From Amycolatopsis circi (GTDB lineage Bacteria > Actinomycetota > Actinomycetes > Mycobacteriales > Pseudonocardiaceae): a stretch of DNA of 43,636 nt. Numbering within the stretch: the first letter of the stretch is position 1; every line of letters begins with the position of its first letter. The DNA is taken from NCBI RefSeq assembly GCF_003385235.1, contig NZ_PQIA01000078.1:1-43636 (forward strand), read 5' to 3'. Under the pieces are notes generated by a model that saw only the letters and a list, made by a program, of their open reading frames with translations, did no database searches and was not told the origin of the DNA. Of this stretch, positions 16,181-23,386 are shown piece after piece. A program made the translations under genes and the position numbers.

Positions 16181-17629
16181 TTAGCCGACGGACCCTTCCA
16201 TCTGCAGCTCGATCAGGCGGTTCAGCTCGAGCGCGTACTCCATCGGCAGTTCGCGCGCGATGGGCTCGACGAACCCGCGCACGATCATCGCCATCGCCTC
16301 GGCCTCGTCGAGGCCGCGCGACATCAGGTAGAACAGCTGCTCTTCGCTGACCTTGGACACGGTGGCCTCGTGGCCCATCGACACCTCGTCGTTGCGGATG
16401 TCCACGTACGGGTACGTGTCCGACCGCGAGATGGTGTCCACCAGCAGGGCGTCGCAGACCACGCTGGAGCGCGAGTGGTGCGCCCGCTTCGCGACCTTGA
16501 CCAGGCCGCGGTAGGAGGTCCGGCCGCCGCCGCGCGCGACCGACTTCGACACGATGGTCGAGGACGTGTGCGGCGCGAGGTGCTCCATCTTGGCCCCGGC
16601 GTCCTGGTGCTGGCCCTCGCCCGCGAACGCGACCGAGAGGACCTCGCCCTTGGCGTGCTCGCCCATGAGGAAGACCGACGGGTACTTCATGGTCACCTTG
16701 GAGCCGATGTTGCCGTCGACCCACTCCATGGTCGCGCCCTCTTCGCACTTGGCGCGCTTGGTGACCAGGTTGTAGACGTTGTTCGACCAGTTCTGGATCG
16801 TCGTGTAGCGGCAGCGGGCGCCCTTCTTCACGATGATCTCGACGACCGCGGAGTGCAGCGAGTCCGACTGGTAGATCGGCGCGGTGCAGCCCTCGACGTA
16901 GTGGACGTAGGCGTCCTCGTCGACGATGATCAGCGTCCGCTCGAACTGGCCCATGTTCTCGGTGTTGATCCGGAAGTAGGCCTGCAGCGGGATCTCGACG
17001 TGCACGCCCTTCGGCACGTAGATGAACGAGCCGCCGGACCACACCGCCGTGTTCAGCGCGGAGAACTTGTTGTCGCCCGCCGGGATCACGGAGCCGAAGT
17101 ACTCCTGGAAGATCTCCGGGTGCTCGCGGAGCGCGCTGTCGGTGTCCAGGAACAGGACGCCCTGCTCCTCCAGGTCCTCGCGGATCTGGTGGTAGACGAC
17201 CTCGGACTCGTACTGCGCGGCGACGCCGGCCACGAGGCGCTGCTTCTCCGCCTCGGGGATGCCCAGCTTGTCGTAGGTGTTCTTGATGTCCTCGGGCAGG
17301 TCTTCCCAGCTGGTCGCCTGCTTCTCGGTGGACCGCACGAAGTACTTGATGTTGTCGAAGTCGATCCCCGAGAGGTCGGCGCCCCAGTTGGGCATCGGCT
17401 TGAGGTCGAACAGCTTGAGCGCCTTCAATCGGGCGTCGCGCATCCACTCGGGCTCGGACTTCTTGCCGGAGATGTCGAGGACGACGTCCTCGCTCAGGCC
17501 GCGGCGGGCGCTGGAGCCAGCCTCGTCGGAGTCCGCCCAGCCGAAGGCGTAGTTGCCAAGGGACGCGATGGTCTCTTCCTGGCTCAACGGCTCGGTGGTG
17601 GGAGTGCGCTGCTCGGCAGCGGCAGTCAT
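16181..17629 (-). CDS. sufB: Fe-S cluster assembly scaffold SufB
   Basis: 482 residues, the cluster-assembling subunit of SufBC2D. Typical segments are KYFVRSTEKQATSWEDLPED, YFGSVIPAGDNKFSALNTAV, YVHYVEGCTAPIYQSDSLHS, and the C-terminal YRGLVKVAKRAHHSRSSVVC and DALLVDTISRSDTYPYVDI. The conserved Cys in VVCDAL and the Glu in VEGCTAP belong to the proposed sulfur-transfer path. It is uninterrupted, unlike the mycobacterial homolog, which carries an intein. ATG at 17629 overlaps the sufR stop as ATGA, so repressor and scaffold are made from one coupled transcript. Confidence 0.97.
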   Translation of the reverse strand: MTAAAEQRTPTTEPLSQEETIASLGNYAFGWADSDEAGSSARRGLSEDVVLDISGKKSEPEWMRDARLKALKLFDLKPMPNWGADLSGIDFDNIKYFVRSTEKQATSWEDLPEDIKNTYDKLGIPEAEKQRLVAGVAAQYESEVVYHQIREDLEEQGVLFLDTDSALREHPEIFQEYFGSVIPAGDNKFSALNTAVWSGGSFIYVPKGVHVEIPLQAYFRINTENMGQFERTLIIVDEDAYVHYVEGCTAPIYQSDSLHSAVVEIIVKKGARCRYTTIQNWSNNVYNLVTKRAKCEEGATMEWVDGNIGSKVTMKYPSVFLMGEHAKGEVLSVAFAGEGQHQDAGAKMEHLAPHTSSTIVSKSVARGGGRTSYRGLVKVAKRAHHSRSSVVCDALLVDTISRSDTYPYVDIRNDEVSMGHEATVSKVSEEQLFYLMSRGLDEAEAMAMIVRGFVEPIARELPMEYALELNRLIELQMEGSVG

Positions 17630-18477
17630 GCGGGTTTCCCTCCATTCGGGATCCGTGGTGCGTGCCCCTCGGGCGGCGCGGCCGCTTCTCGGGGCGTCGT
17701 GCGGTCCGGCTCGGGATGGGCCGGGATACCCGCCGGTCCGGCGGGTACGTGTGTGGTGCACGCGTTGTCTCCGCGCGCGATGGTCGCCAGCCGCTGGACG
17801 TGGGTGCCCAGCAGCTTCGCGAACGCTTCCGTCTCCGCCTCGCACAGCTGCGGGAATTCCGCGGCTACGTGCGCGACCGGGCAGTGGTGCTGGCACAGCT
17901 GCGCGCCGACGTTCGAGGCTTGGGCTCCCGCGCCGATCTGGCGGGTCGAGGCAGCGTAGCCCTCCCTGCTCAGCGCGGTGGCGAGGGCCTCGGCGCGCTC
18001 GACCGGATCAGCCGATCCGGTGATCGCCTGCCGATGCGGCCCGACGAGCCCTTCGACGCGGCGCTCGGCGAACGCGCGCACCGCGTCCGGGCCGGCGTGC
18101 TCGGCGAGGAAGCGGATGGCCGAGGACGCGAGGTCGTCGTAGGCGTGCCCGAACCGGGCGCGGCCCGCTTCGGTGAGCAGGAACAGCTTGGCCGGGCGGC
18201 CGCGTCCGCGCGGGCCCCTGCGCGGGGCGTCGCTGGTCTCGGCCTCGCCGTCGGCCTGCAGCGCGTCGAGGTGCCTGCGGATGGCCGTCGGGCTGATGCC
18301 GAGCTGCTCCGCGACCACCACAGCGGTCATCGGGCCCTGCTCCAGCAGCAGCCGGGCGACCTCGTGCCGGGTGCGCCCCTCGGCCACGTTCACCGCGCTG
18401 ACCTGCACGGGAACGCCGACGGCCGCGGTGCGCGGCTGGTCGCCGCGCCCCTCGCCGGTGGTCCCGTTCTTTTTCAC
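17626..18477 (-). CDS. sufR: SUF operon repressor SufR (Fe-S-binding winged helix)
   Basis: 283 residues from the GTG at 18477. A winged helix-turn-helix (RHEVARLLLEQGPMTAVVVA, then ISPTAIRRHLDAL, to about residue 105, with a basic wing RGPRGRGRPAKLF) is followed by a helical domain with cysteines C195, C199, C212 and C240 that are positioned to hold a 4Fe-4S cluster (LCQHHCPVAHV and FPQLCEAET). SufR represses the suf operon when its cluster is intact and releases on loss or oxidation. The C-terminal 30 residues are Pro/Glu-rich and unlike the core. The GTG lies inside the probable operator, and a -35/-10 pair places transcription start on it, so the mRNA is probably leaderless. First gene of the operon, Rv1460 position. 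Confidence 0.94.
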   Translation of the reverse strand: MKKNGTTGEGRGDQPRTAAVGVPVQVSAVNVAEGRTRHEVARLLLEQGPMTAVVVAEQLGISPTAIRRHLDALQADGEAETSDAPRRGPRGRGRPAKLFLLTEAGRARFGHAYDDLASSAIRFLAEHAGPDAVRAFAERRVEGLVGPHRQAITGSADPVERAEALATALSREGYAASTRQIGAGAQASNVGAQLCQHHCPVAHVAAEFPQLCEAETEAFAKLLGTHVQRLATIARGDNACTTHVPAGPAGIPAHPEPDRTTPREAAAPPEGHAPRIPNGGKPA

Positions 18478-18488
18478 AACACAAGTGT
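18474..18488 (-). promoter_or_regulatory. Probable SufR operator and leaderless promoter of the suf operon
   Basis: On the minus strand this reads ACACT, five bases TGTGT, then TGTGA, an exact fit to the ACACT-N5-TGTGA operator reported for mycobacterial SufR (recalled, not looked up). The GTG start of sufR is inside the second half site. Upstream on the minus strand, TTGCCC and CACACT spaced by 17 bases could be the -35 and -10; the -10 lies six bases before the GTG, consistent with a leaderless transcript. A bound repressor would block the -10 and start site directly. Confidence 0.7.
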
Positions 18489-18580
18489 GTCTTATTTCCG
18501 GCCGACGGGCAAAGGCGGGGTGTCGACCAGTGACCCGACTCACCCCGGACGCGCCTCGCCGCGGCGCCGCCCGGCCCCAC

Positions 18581-18635
18581 GTCCGTGAGGGGAACCCTGA
18601 GGGACTCTGAGTCCCTCAGGGTTCCCCTCACGGAC
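18581..18635. repeat. Family B 55-bp palindrome, copy B1
   Basis: Perfect inverted repeat with 26-bp arms and the centre CTG. The left arm runs GTCCGTGAGGGGAACC then CTGAGGGACT, and the right arm is its exact complement. It lies in the divergent sufR-mptB gap, so it cannot be a terminator for either flanking gene. Confidence 0.93.
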
Positions 18636-18710
18636 GACCAACTCCCCCGTCGGCCGAGACCGCGGGGCCGGGCCGCCTCGAGCCCTGGGCATGGGGACTC
18701 GGATTCTCGC

Positions 18711-18727
18711 AAGGGCCTTCACGGACC
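18711..18727. repeat. Possible solo half of a family B element
   Basis: AAGGGCCTTCACGGACC resembles the outer part of the right arm of a family B palindrome (CCCTTCACGGACC in copy B2), with no matching left arm within the gap. It may be the relic of a fourth element or chance similarity. Confidence 0.35.
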
Positions 18728-18802
18728 GACGGGAGCAATCCCGGCGCCGAGGACCGAGCGGCTCGATACGCCGCGCGGACCGGAGTCGATACGCTTCCGG
18801 GC

Positions 18803-20512
18803 GTGGCAGTCGGCGAACACCCGGACCAGCGGGCACCGGAACCGGACTTATCCGGTGAAACCGGTGGCGCTGACGGCTCCGTGGCCGCCCCGCCGGTCCC
18901 CGAAGCCGCGCCGTCGCCGGTCGGCCCGCGCCGCACCGATCCGCTGAACGCTGCCGAGACCCGCGGCCTCGACGCGGTCCGCCGCTTCGGCACGGTCGGC
19001 TCGCTGTTCCTCGCGCTCGGCTCGCTCGGGGCCGGGGCCGCGCCGGTGATCAACCCGGTGCAGGACCTGCCGGTGCTGCGGCTGTTCATCCGGATCCCGA
19101 CGGTCTCGCTCGCGATCGCGTTCTCCGGGATGGGCATCCTGGTGCTGAGCTGGCTGATGCTCGCCCGGTTCGCCCGTCCGGCGAGCGCGCGGCTGGCCAC
19201 CAGCGGCCAGCTCGCCCGCACGATCGCGATGTGGGTCGCGCCGCTGCTGCTGATCCCGCCGCTGTTCTCCCGCGACGTCTACAGCTACCTCGCGCAGAGC
19301 GAGATCGTGCACCGCGGCATGGACCCGTACCAGCTGGGCCCGGCGCAGGCGCTCGGCGTCGCCGACCCGCTCACCGCGGGCGTCACCAACATCTGGCGCG
19401 AGACGCCCGCTCCGTACGGCCCGCTGCTGCTGCGGCTCGGCGGCTGGCTGGCCCCGGTCGGCGGCAACAACATCGTCGTCGGCGTGCTGCTGCAGCGCGG
19501 TCTCGCGATGGTCGGCGTGCTGCTGATCGTGTGGGCGGTGCCGCGGCTCGCCCGGCGGTTCGGCGTGCAGCCGGCCACCGCGCTGTGGCTCGGCGCGGCG
19601 AACCCGTTGCTGATCTTCCATTTCGTGGCGGGCGCGCACAACGATTCGCTGGCCATCGGGCTCATGGTGGCCGGGCTGGAGATCGGCATCCGGCGGCTGC
19701 CGGTGCGGGTGAAGGGCGACAGTCCGCCGCCCTTGGCGAAGGGCGAACTGCTTTTCATCGCGCTCGGCGTCGTCATCATCACCGTCGGCGCCACCGTGAA
19801 GATCCCGGCCGTGCTGGCGTTGCCGTTCCTCTCGGTGATGGTGGCGCGCAGATGGCACGGACGGCTGAAAGACCTCGTGTGGGCGGGCGCGCCGATGGCG
19901 TTGCTGTTCGGCGTGGTGCTGACCGCGATCTGCGTCGGCACCGGGCTGGGCTTCGGCTGGATCGGCGCGACGGCGAGCACGCCGGGGCTAGTGCGGTCGT
20001 TCATCTCCCCCACCGCGGAGATCGCGAACCTCAGCGGCGTCCTCGGCATCGCGCTCGGGCTCGGCAACCACACCGACGCGCTGGTGCCGATCCTCGGCAC
20101 GCTCGGCAACGCGATCACCGCGGCCGTCACGGTCAAATTCCTGTGGGCCAGCTTCAAATGGCGCTACCGGCCGATCATCGGGCTCGGCGTCTCCCTGGGC
20201 GCGGCGATGATCCTGCAGATCAACCTGCAGCCGTGGTACCTGCTGTGGGCGGTCATCCCGCTCGCCGCCGCGGCCGGGACGTCGCGGTTCCGGGTGGTCG
20301 CCACGGTCATCAGCGCCGGGCTGCCCTTCCTGCTCCCGCCCACCGGCGGCACCTTCGACGGCCGCTCCTACATCCTGCCGTGGGCCTACGGCGCGGCCGC
20401 TCTGGTGACGCTCGGCGGGCTCGCGATCGTGTACCGGGTTTCGCCGCTGCTGTTGTCCAGGACACCTCCGGCGTCCCCAGCACCGCGCGCGCCCGCCGAC
20501 GTCGTATCGTGA
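18803..20512 (+). CDS. mptB: Alpha-(1->6)-mannopyranosyltransferase MptB-like, GT-C membrane enzyme
   Basis: 569 residues. A 45-residue Pro/Glu/Ala-rich cytoplasmic start is followed by 12-13 hydrophobic helices. The early catalytic-type loop SRDVYSYLAQSEIVHRGMDP, with an Asp after the first outer segments, is typical of polyprenyl-phosphate-mannose GT-C enzymes, as are NIWRETPAPYGPLLL and HFVAGAHNDSLAIGL. In Corynebacteriales MptB starts the alpha-1,6-mannan core of lipomannan using decaprenyl-phosphomannose. Position next to sufR matches Rv1459c exactly, which supports the name. GTG start at 18803. It is 6 bp upstream of the ABC ATPase start, so the two are likely cotranscribed. The role in a non-mycolate actinomycete is inferred. 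Confidence 0.88.
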   Translation: MAVGEHPDQRAPEPDLSGETGGADGSVAAPPVPEAAPSPVGPRRTDPLNAAETRGLDAVRRFGTVGSLFLALGSLGAGAAPVINPVQDLPVLRLFIRIPTVSLAIAFSGMGILVLSWLMLARFARPASARLATSGQLARTIAMWVAPLLLIPPLFSRDVYSYLAQSEIVHRGMDPYQLGPAQALGVADPLTAGVTNIWRETPAPYGPLLLRLGGWLAPVGGNNIVVGVLLQRGLAMVGVLLIVWAVPRLARRFGVQPATALWLGAANPLLIFHFVAGAHNDSLAIGLMVAGLEIGIRRLPVRVKGDSPPPLAKGELLFIALGVVIITVGATVKIPAVLALPFLSVMVARRWHGRLKDLVWAGAPMALLFGVVLTAICVGTGLGFGWIGATASTPGLVRSFISPTAEIANLSGVLGIALGLGNHTDALVPILGTLGNAITAAVTVKFLWASFKWRYRPIIGLGVSLGAAMILQINLQPWYLLWAVIPLAAAAGTSRFRVVATVISAGLPFLLPPTGGTFDGRSYILPWAYGAAALVTLGGLAIVYRVSPLLLSRTPPASPAPRAPADVVS

Positions 20513-20518
20513 TTCGTT

Positions 20519-21445
20519 GTGGACAACCCCGCCGTCGAGATCTCCGGCTTGGCGAAAAGCTACGGCTCCACCACCGCGGTCGACGGCATCGACCTGCGCA
20601 TGGAGCGTGGTTCCCTGCTGGCCCTGCTCGGGCCGAACGGTGCCGGAAAAACGACCACTGTCGAGATTTGCGAGGGTTTCCGCAGACCTGACGCGGGCCG
20701 GGTGCGCGTGCTCGGGCTCGACCCCGTCGCGGACAGCTCCCGGCTCCGCCCGCGCGTCGGCATCATGCCGCAAGGCGGCGGCGCGTACCCGGGCGTGCGC
20801 GCGGAGGAAATGCTGCGGCTAGTGGCTTCCTGCGCGGCGAACCCGCACGATCCGGCGTGGCTGCTCGACGTACTCGGGCTGGCCGGCGCGAAGCGGACGC
20901 CGTTCAAACGGCTCTCCGGCGGGCAGCAGCAACGGCTTTCGCTGGCGTGCGCGCTGATCGGCCGCCCGGAGCTGGTGTTCCTGGACGAGCCCACCGCGGG
21001 CATGGACCCGCAGGCGCGGCGGCTGGTCTGGGACCTGCTCGCGGCGCTGCGCGCGGACGGCGTGAGCGTCCTGCTCACCACCCACCTGATGGAGGAAGCG
21101 GAAACGCTGGCCGACCAGGTGGTGATCGTGGACCACGGCAAGGTCGTCGTCGAGGGCACGCCGCATTCGCTGACCCTGGAGGCGGGCGAGGCGGCGCAGC
21201 TGCGGTTCCGCGCTCGCACGAAACTCGACACGACACTGCTCGCGGCCGCGTTGCCGGAGGGGTACCGGGTCAGCGAAACCGCGCCCGGTTCGTACCTGGT
21301 GGAGGGCGCGGTCGACCCGCAGGTGGTCTCCGCCGTCACCGCTTGGTGCGCGCAACAGGGCGTACTGCCCGAACAACTGCAAGTCGGACGGCGGACGCTC
21401 GAAGAAGTGTTCCTCGAACTCACCGGACGGGAGCTGCGCGCATGA
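20519..21445 (+). CDS. ABC transporter ATP-binding protein (drug/lipid exporter type)
   Basis: 308 residues. Walker A GPNGAGKTTT (about 41-50), Q-loop GIMPQGGGAYPG, signature LSGGQQQRLSLA, Walker B LVFLDEPTAGMDPQ and switch His in LLTTHLMEEAE. The C-terminal 80 residues (LRFRARTKLDTTLLAAALPE, ending RRTLEEVFLELTGRELRA) form the extension seen in DrrA-type exporters. GTG start at 20519. Its stop overlaps the permease start as ATGA, so it is one half of a two-gene exporter. It matches the Rv1458c position between mptB and ctaA; the substrate is unknown in both. Confidence 0.94.
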   Translation: MDNPAVEISGLAKSYGSTTAVDGIDLRMERGSLLALLGPNGAGKTTTVEICEGFRRPDAGRVRVLGLDPVADSSRLRPRVGIMPQGGGAYPGVRAEEMLRLVASCAANPHDPAWLLDVLGLAGAKRTPFKRLSGGQQQRLSLACALIGRPELVFLDEPTAGMDPQARRLVWDLLAALRADGVSVLLTTHLMEEAETLADQVVIVDHGKVVVEGTPHSLTLEAGEAAQLRFRARTKLDTTLLAAALPEGYRVSETAPGSYLVEGAVDPQVVSAVTAWCAQQGVLPEQLQVGRRTLEEVFLELTGRELRA

Positions 21446-22230
21446 GTTCTCCCTTCCCCGCGGGCACTTTCACCCCCGCGCCCGGCCGCGGCTCGCTCGG
21501 CAGGATGCTGCGCACGCACGCCCGCGTCGAGGCCGCGCTGACCCTGCGGCACGGCGAGCAGCTGCTGCTGACCCTCATCATCCCGCTCGCGCTGCTGATC
21601 GGCCTGAGCACGCTGGACATCCTGCCCGCGAGCCAGCTCGGCTCGACGTCCAAAGTGGACTGGATGACGCCGAGGATCCTCGCGCTGGCGGTCATGTCGT
21701 CGGCCTTCACCGGCCAGGCGATCGCGCTCGGCTTCGACCGCCGGTACGGCGTGCTGAAGCGGCTTTCGGCGACGGCGCTGCCGCGCTGGCTGCTCGTGGC
21801 CGGACGGCTCGTGGCCGCGCTGGTCGTCGTGGCGCTGCAGTCCGTGGTGCTCGGCGTGGTGGCGGCTTTCCTTGGCTGGTCCCCGTCGGCCGCCGGGATC
21901 GGCTCCGCGGTGGTGCTGCTGATCCTGGGGACGCTCGCTTTCGGCGCGCTGGGCGTGCTGCTGGGCGGCGCTCTGCGGGCGGAAGCGGTGCTGGCGCTGG
22001 CGAACATCGTGTGGTTCGTGCTGCTTCTCGCTGGCGGGATCCTGCTGGCTCCGTCGGCGTTGCCGTCCGGGGTCGGCGTGGTCGTTTCGCTGCTGCCCTC
22101 GGGCGCGCTGGCGGAAGGCATGCGCGCGGCGCTGGTGGACGGGCAATTCCCGCTCGGACCGGCGGCGGTGCTGGTGGTGTGGGCCGCGGTGGCCGGAGTG
22201 CTGGCGACCCGGACTACGAAACTCACCTGA
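21442..22230 (+). CDS. ABC transporter permease (ABC-2 type)
   Basis: 262 residues with six hydrophobic segments: LLLTLIIPLALLIGL, ILALAVMSSAFTGQAIALGF, then AALVVVALQSVVLGVVAAFL, VLLILGTLAFGALGVLLGGA, ALANIVWFVLLLAGGILLAP and LVVWAAVAGVLA. The short charged loop FDRRYGVLKRLSATALPRW after the second helix is characteristic of ABC-2 permeases and contacts the ATPase. The start ATG overlaps the ATPase stop (ATGA). The stop is 7 bp before palindrome A3. In related genomes the next gene is ctaA; here a foreign gene intervenes. Confidence 0.92.
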   Translation: MSSPFPAGTFTPAPGRGSLGRMLRTHARVEAALTLRHGEQLLLTLIIPLALLIGLSTLDILPASQLGSTSKVDWMTPRILALAVMSSAFTGQAIALGFDRRYGVLKRLSATALPRWLLVAGRLVAALVVVALQSVVLGVVAAFLGWSPSAAGIGSAVVLLILGTLAFGALGVLLGGALRAEAVLALANIVWFVLLLAGGILLAPSALPSGVGVVVSLLPSGALAEGMRAALVDGQFPLGPAAVLVVWAAVAGVLATRTTKLT

Positions 22231-22237
22231 GAGGGGG

Positions 22238-22281
22238 TCGTGAGTGCCAATCACGGTTCTAACCGGCATAAACACTCACGA
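22238..22281. repeat. Family A 44-bp palindromic repeat, copy A3
   Basis: TCGTGAGTG, arm CCAATCA, CGGTT, centre CT, AACCG, arm GCATAAA, CACTCACGA. Ends and core match the consensus; the 7-base arms do not pair. It begins 7 bp after the permease stop, and the minus-strand gene next door uses this repeat for its last ten codons and its stop. Confidence 0.95.
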
Positions 22282-23246
22282 GGCCCCGGTACCCACCCGA
22301 GCCGCGCGAGCACCGTCCCCACCTCTCGCGCCACCCCGCAACTGTCCCGACGGACGTCCCACCATCCGTACACAAGACGGGCGCGGCCAGCGAGTTCAGC
22401 CGCATTGTCCCGACGTCGATCGCGAAACGCCACGCCAGCCACGCTGTGCGCCGCGCGGCCGTCCAGCCTGACCACAAGGCTTTCCCCGCCAATCTCGTAA
22501 ACCACGTCCTCCCACAGCGTCTTGCCGTCGACGGCGACCGGAACCTGCCGTCGCCCCGGCGGAAACCCGTGCGCCCGCTCCACTTCGTCGAAGTACTCGA
22601 CCTCCAGCGCGGACATCAGACCGCCGCCGACAAGCTGCAACGCGCGCGTGATCGCCGCCCGATAGCGTCGCGGCGGCCTGGCCTCGACGCACCCGATCAT
22701 TTCCGACAGGCTCAACGCCTGTCTGCTGACCAAATCGATCACCAAGTACATCGCCGACCGCGCATCCGGTTCGGCCACCGCGAGATCGACGACCGTGTCC
22801 GTCTTCCGCGTTCTCGGCGGAACGCTCGCCAGCGCCGAGAACGCAAGCGCACGAGACCGATGCACCCGCACGACTGGCATCTGCGACACCGCCGAACTTC
22901 CGTATGGCACGGTGATTTCGATCGGGCCGGAGCCAATCGGCATCATTCTCCATTCCTCTGCGGCGGTCCGATGGCTAAGCACGCTGTGCTTTCCGCCGTA
23001 AAGCACAGCTGCGTGCATCCGAGCTTCCCGGCCCGGTTCGCCCGTGAATGTCGCGTAGACGCGGGGAAGCACTCGTTGCCATCGGCGCGCCGCGACATTT
23101 GACGCGACGTCATGCCAGCTGTGTCCGTAGGCTCTCAGCTGCGCGAACGACACCACGCCTGCCTGGCTGCGCACCATCGAACGCCAGCCACCGGCCTGTT
23201 CTTCGGGAATCCGGTCGTTTTCCGACCATCTTGAGTGAAGAGGCAT
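22251..23246 (-). CDS. AbiEi-like winged-helix plus DUF559 (Vsr-like nuclease fold) protein
   Basis: 331 residues from the ATG at 23246 (AGGTGG six bases upstream). The N-terminal third (SQAGVVSFAQLRAYGHSWHD, then WQRVLPRVYATFTG) matches the AbiEi antitoxin-type winged helix common in actinobacteria, and the C-terminal third (SLVVRLDGRAAHSVAGVAF, RDRRRDNAAELAG, VYGWWDV) matches DUF559, a Vsr-type PD-(D/E)xK fold. The usual VxExDG motif here reads VVRLDG, so the second acidic ligand is Arg and nuclease activity is doubtful. No partner toxin gene adjoins. It separates the ABC genes from ctaA, which are neighbours in mycobacteria, and family A repeats stand on both sides. The last residues (ECLCRLEP) come from repeat A3. 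Confidence 0.78.
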   Translation of the reverse strand: MPLHSRWSENDRIPEEQAGGWRSMVRSQAGVVSFAQLRAYGHSWHDVASNVAARRWQRVLPRVYATFTGEPGREARMHAAVLYGGKHSVLSHRTAAEEWRMMPIGSGPIEITVPYGSSAVSQMPVVRVHRSRALAFSALASVPPRTRKTDTVVDLAVAEPDARSAMYLVIDLVSRQALSLSEMIGCVEARPPRRYRAAITRALQLVGGGLMSALEVEYFDEVERAHGFPPGRRQVPVAVDGKTLWEDVVYEIGGESLVVRLDGRAAHSVAGVAFRDRRRDNAAELAGRARLVYGWWDVRRDSCGVAREVGTVLARLGWVPGPRECLCRLEP

Positions 23247-23329
23247 GAATCCACCTTCGCCGCGGCATCGAGGCTGTGGCGGCGGTCTCACGAAATCTGT
23301 GGATGAGCAAAGAGGTTGGGGACAAGTGG

Positions 23330-23373
23330 TCGTGAGTGGCGATCCCGGTTAGAACCGTGATCGCCGCGCACGA
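23330..23373. repeat. Family A 44-bp palindromic repeat, copy A4 (most degenerate)
   Basis: TCGTGAGTG, arm GCGATCC, CGGTT, centre AG, AACCG, arm TGATCGC, then CGCGCACGA in place of CACTCACGA. Six of seven arm positions pair. It is the only copy not next to a stop codon: it lies in the divergent gap before ctaA, 14 bp upstream of its GTG. Confidence 0.9.
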
Positions 23374-23386
23374 GTATCGTGGCCGC

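Larger units (their letters stand above)
18489..18802. other. Divergent sufR-mptB intergenic region
   Basis: A 314-bp region between the sufR operator and the mptB start. It holds the family B palindrome B1 (18581-18635) and, near 18711-18727, a lone stretch AAGGGCCTTCACGGACC. No coding frame looks real. ATACG patches just before the mptB GTG could be part of its promoter but are not convincing. Confidence 0.6.

Noticed and set aside
16181..17629. Intein in SufB
   Set aside because: The mycobacterial homolog has one, but this frame has normal SufB length and no splicing motifs.
22238..23373. Insertion sequence or transposon between the ABC permease and ctaA
   Set aside because: No transposase, no terminal inverted repeats of IS type and no obvious target duplication; only the family A palindromes flank the gene.
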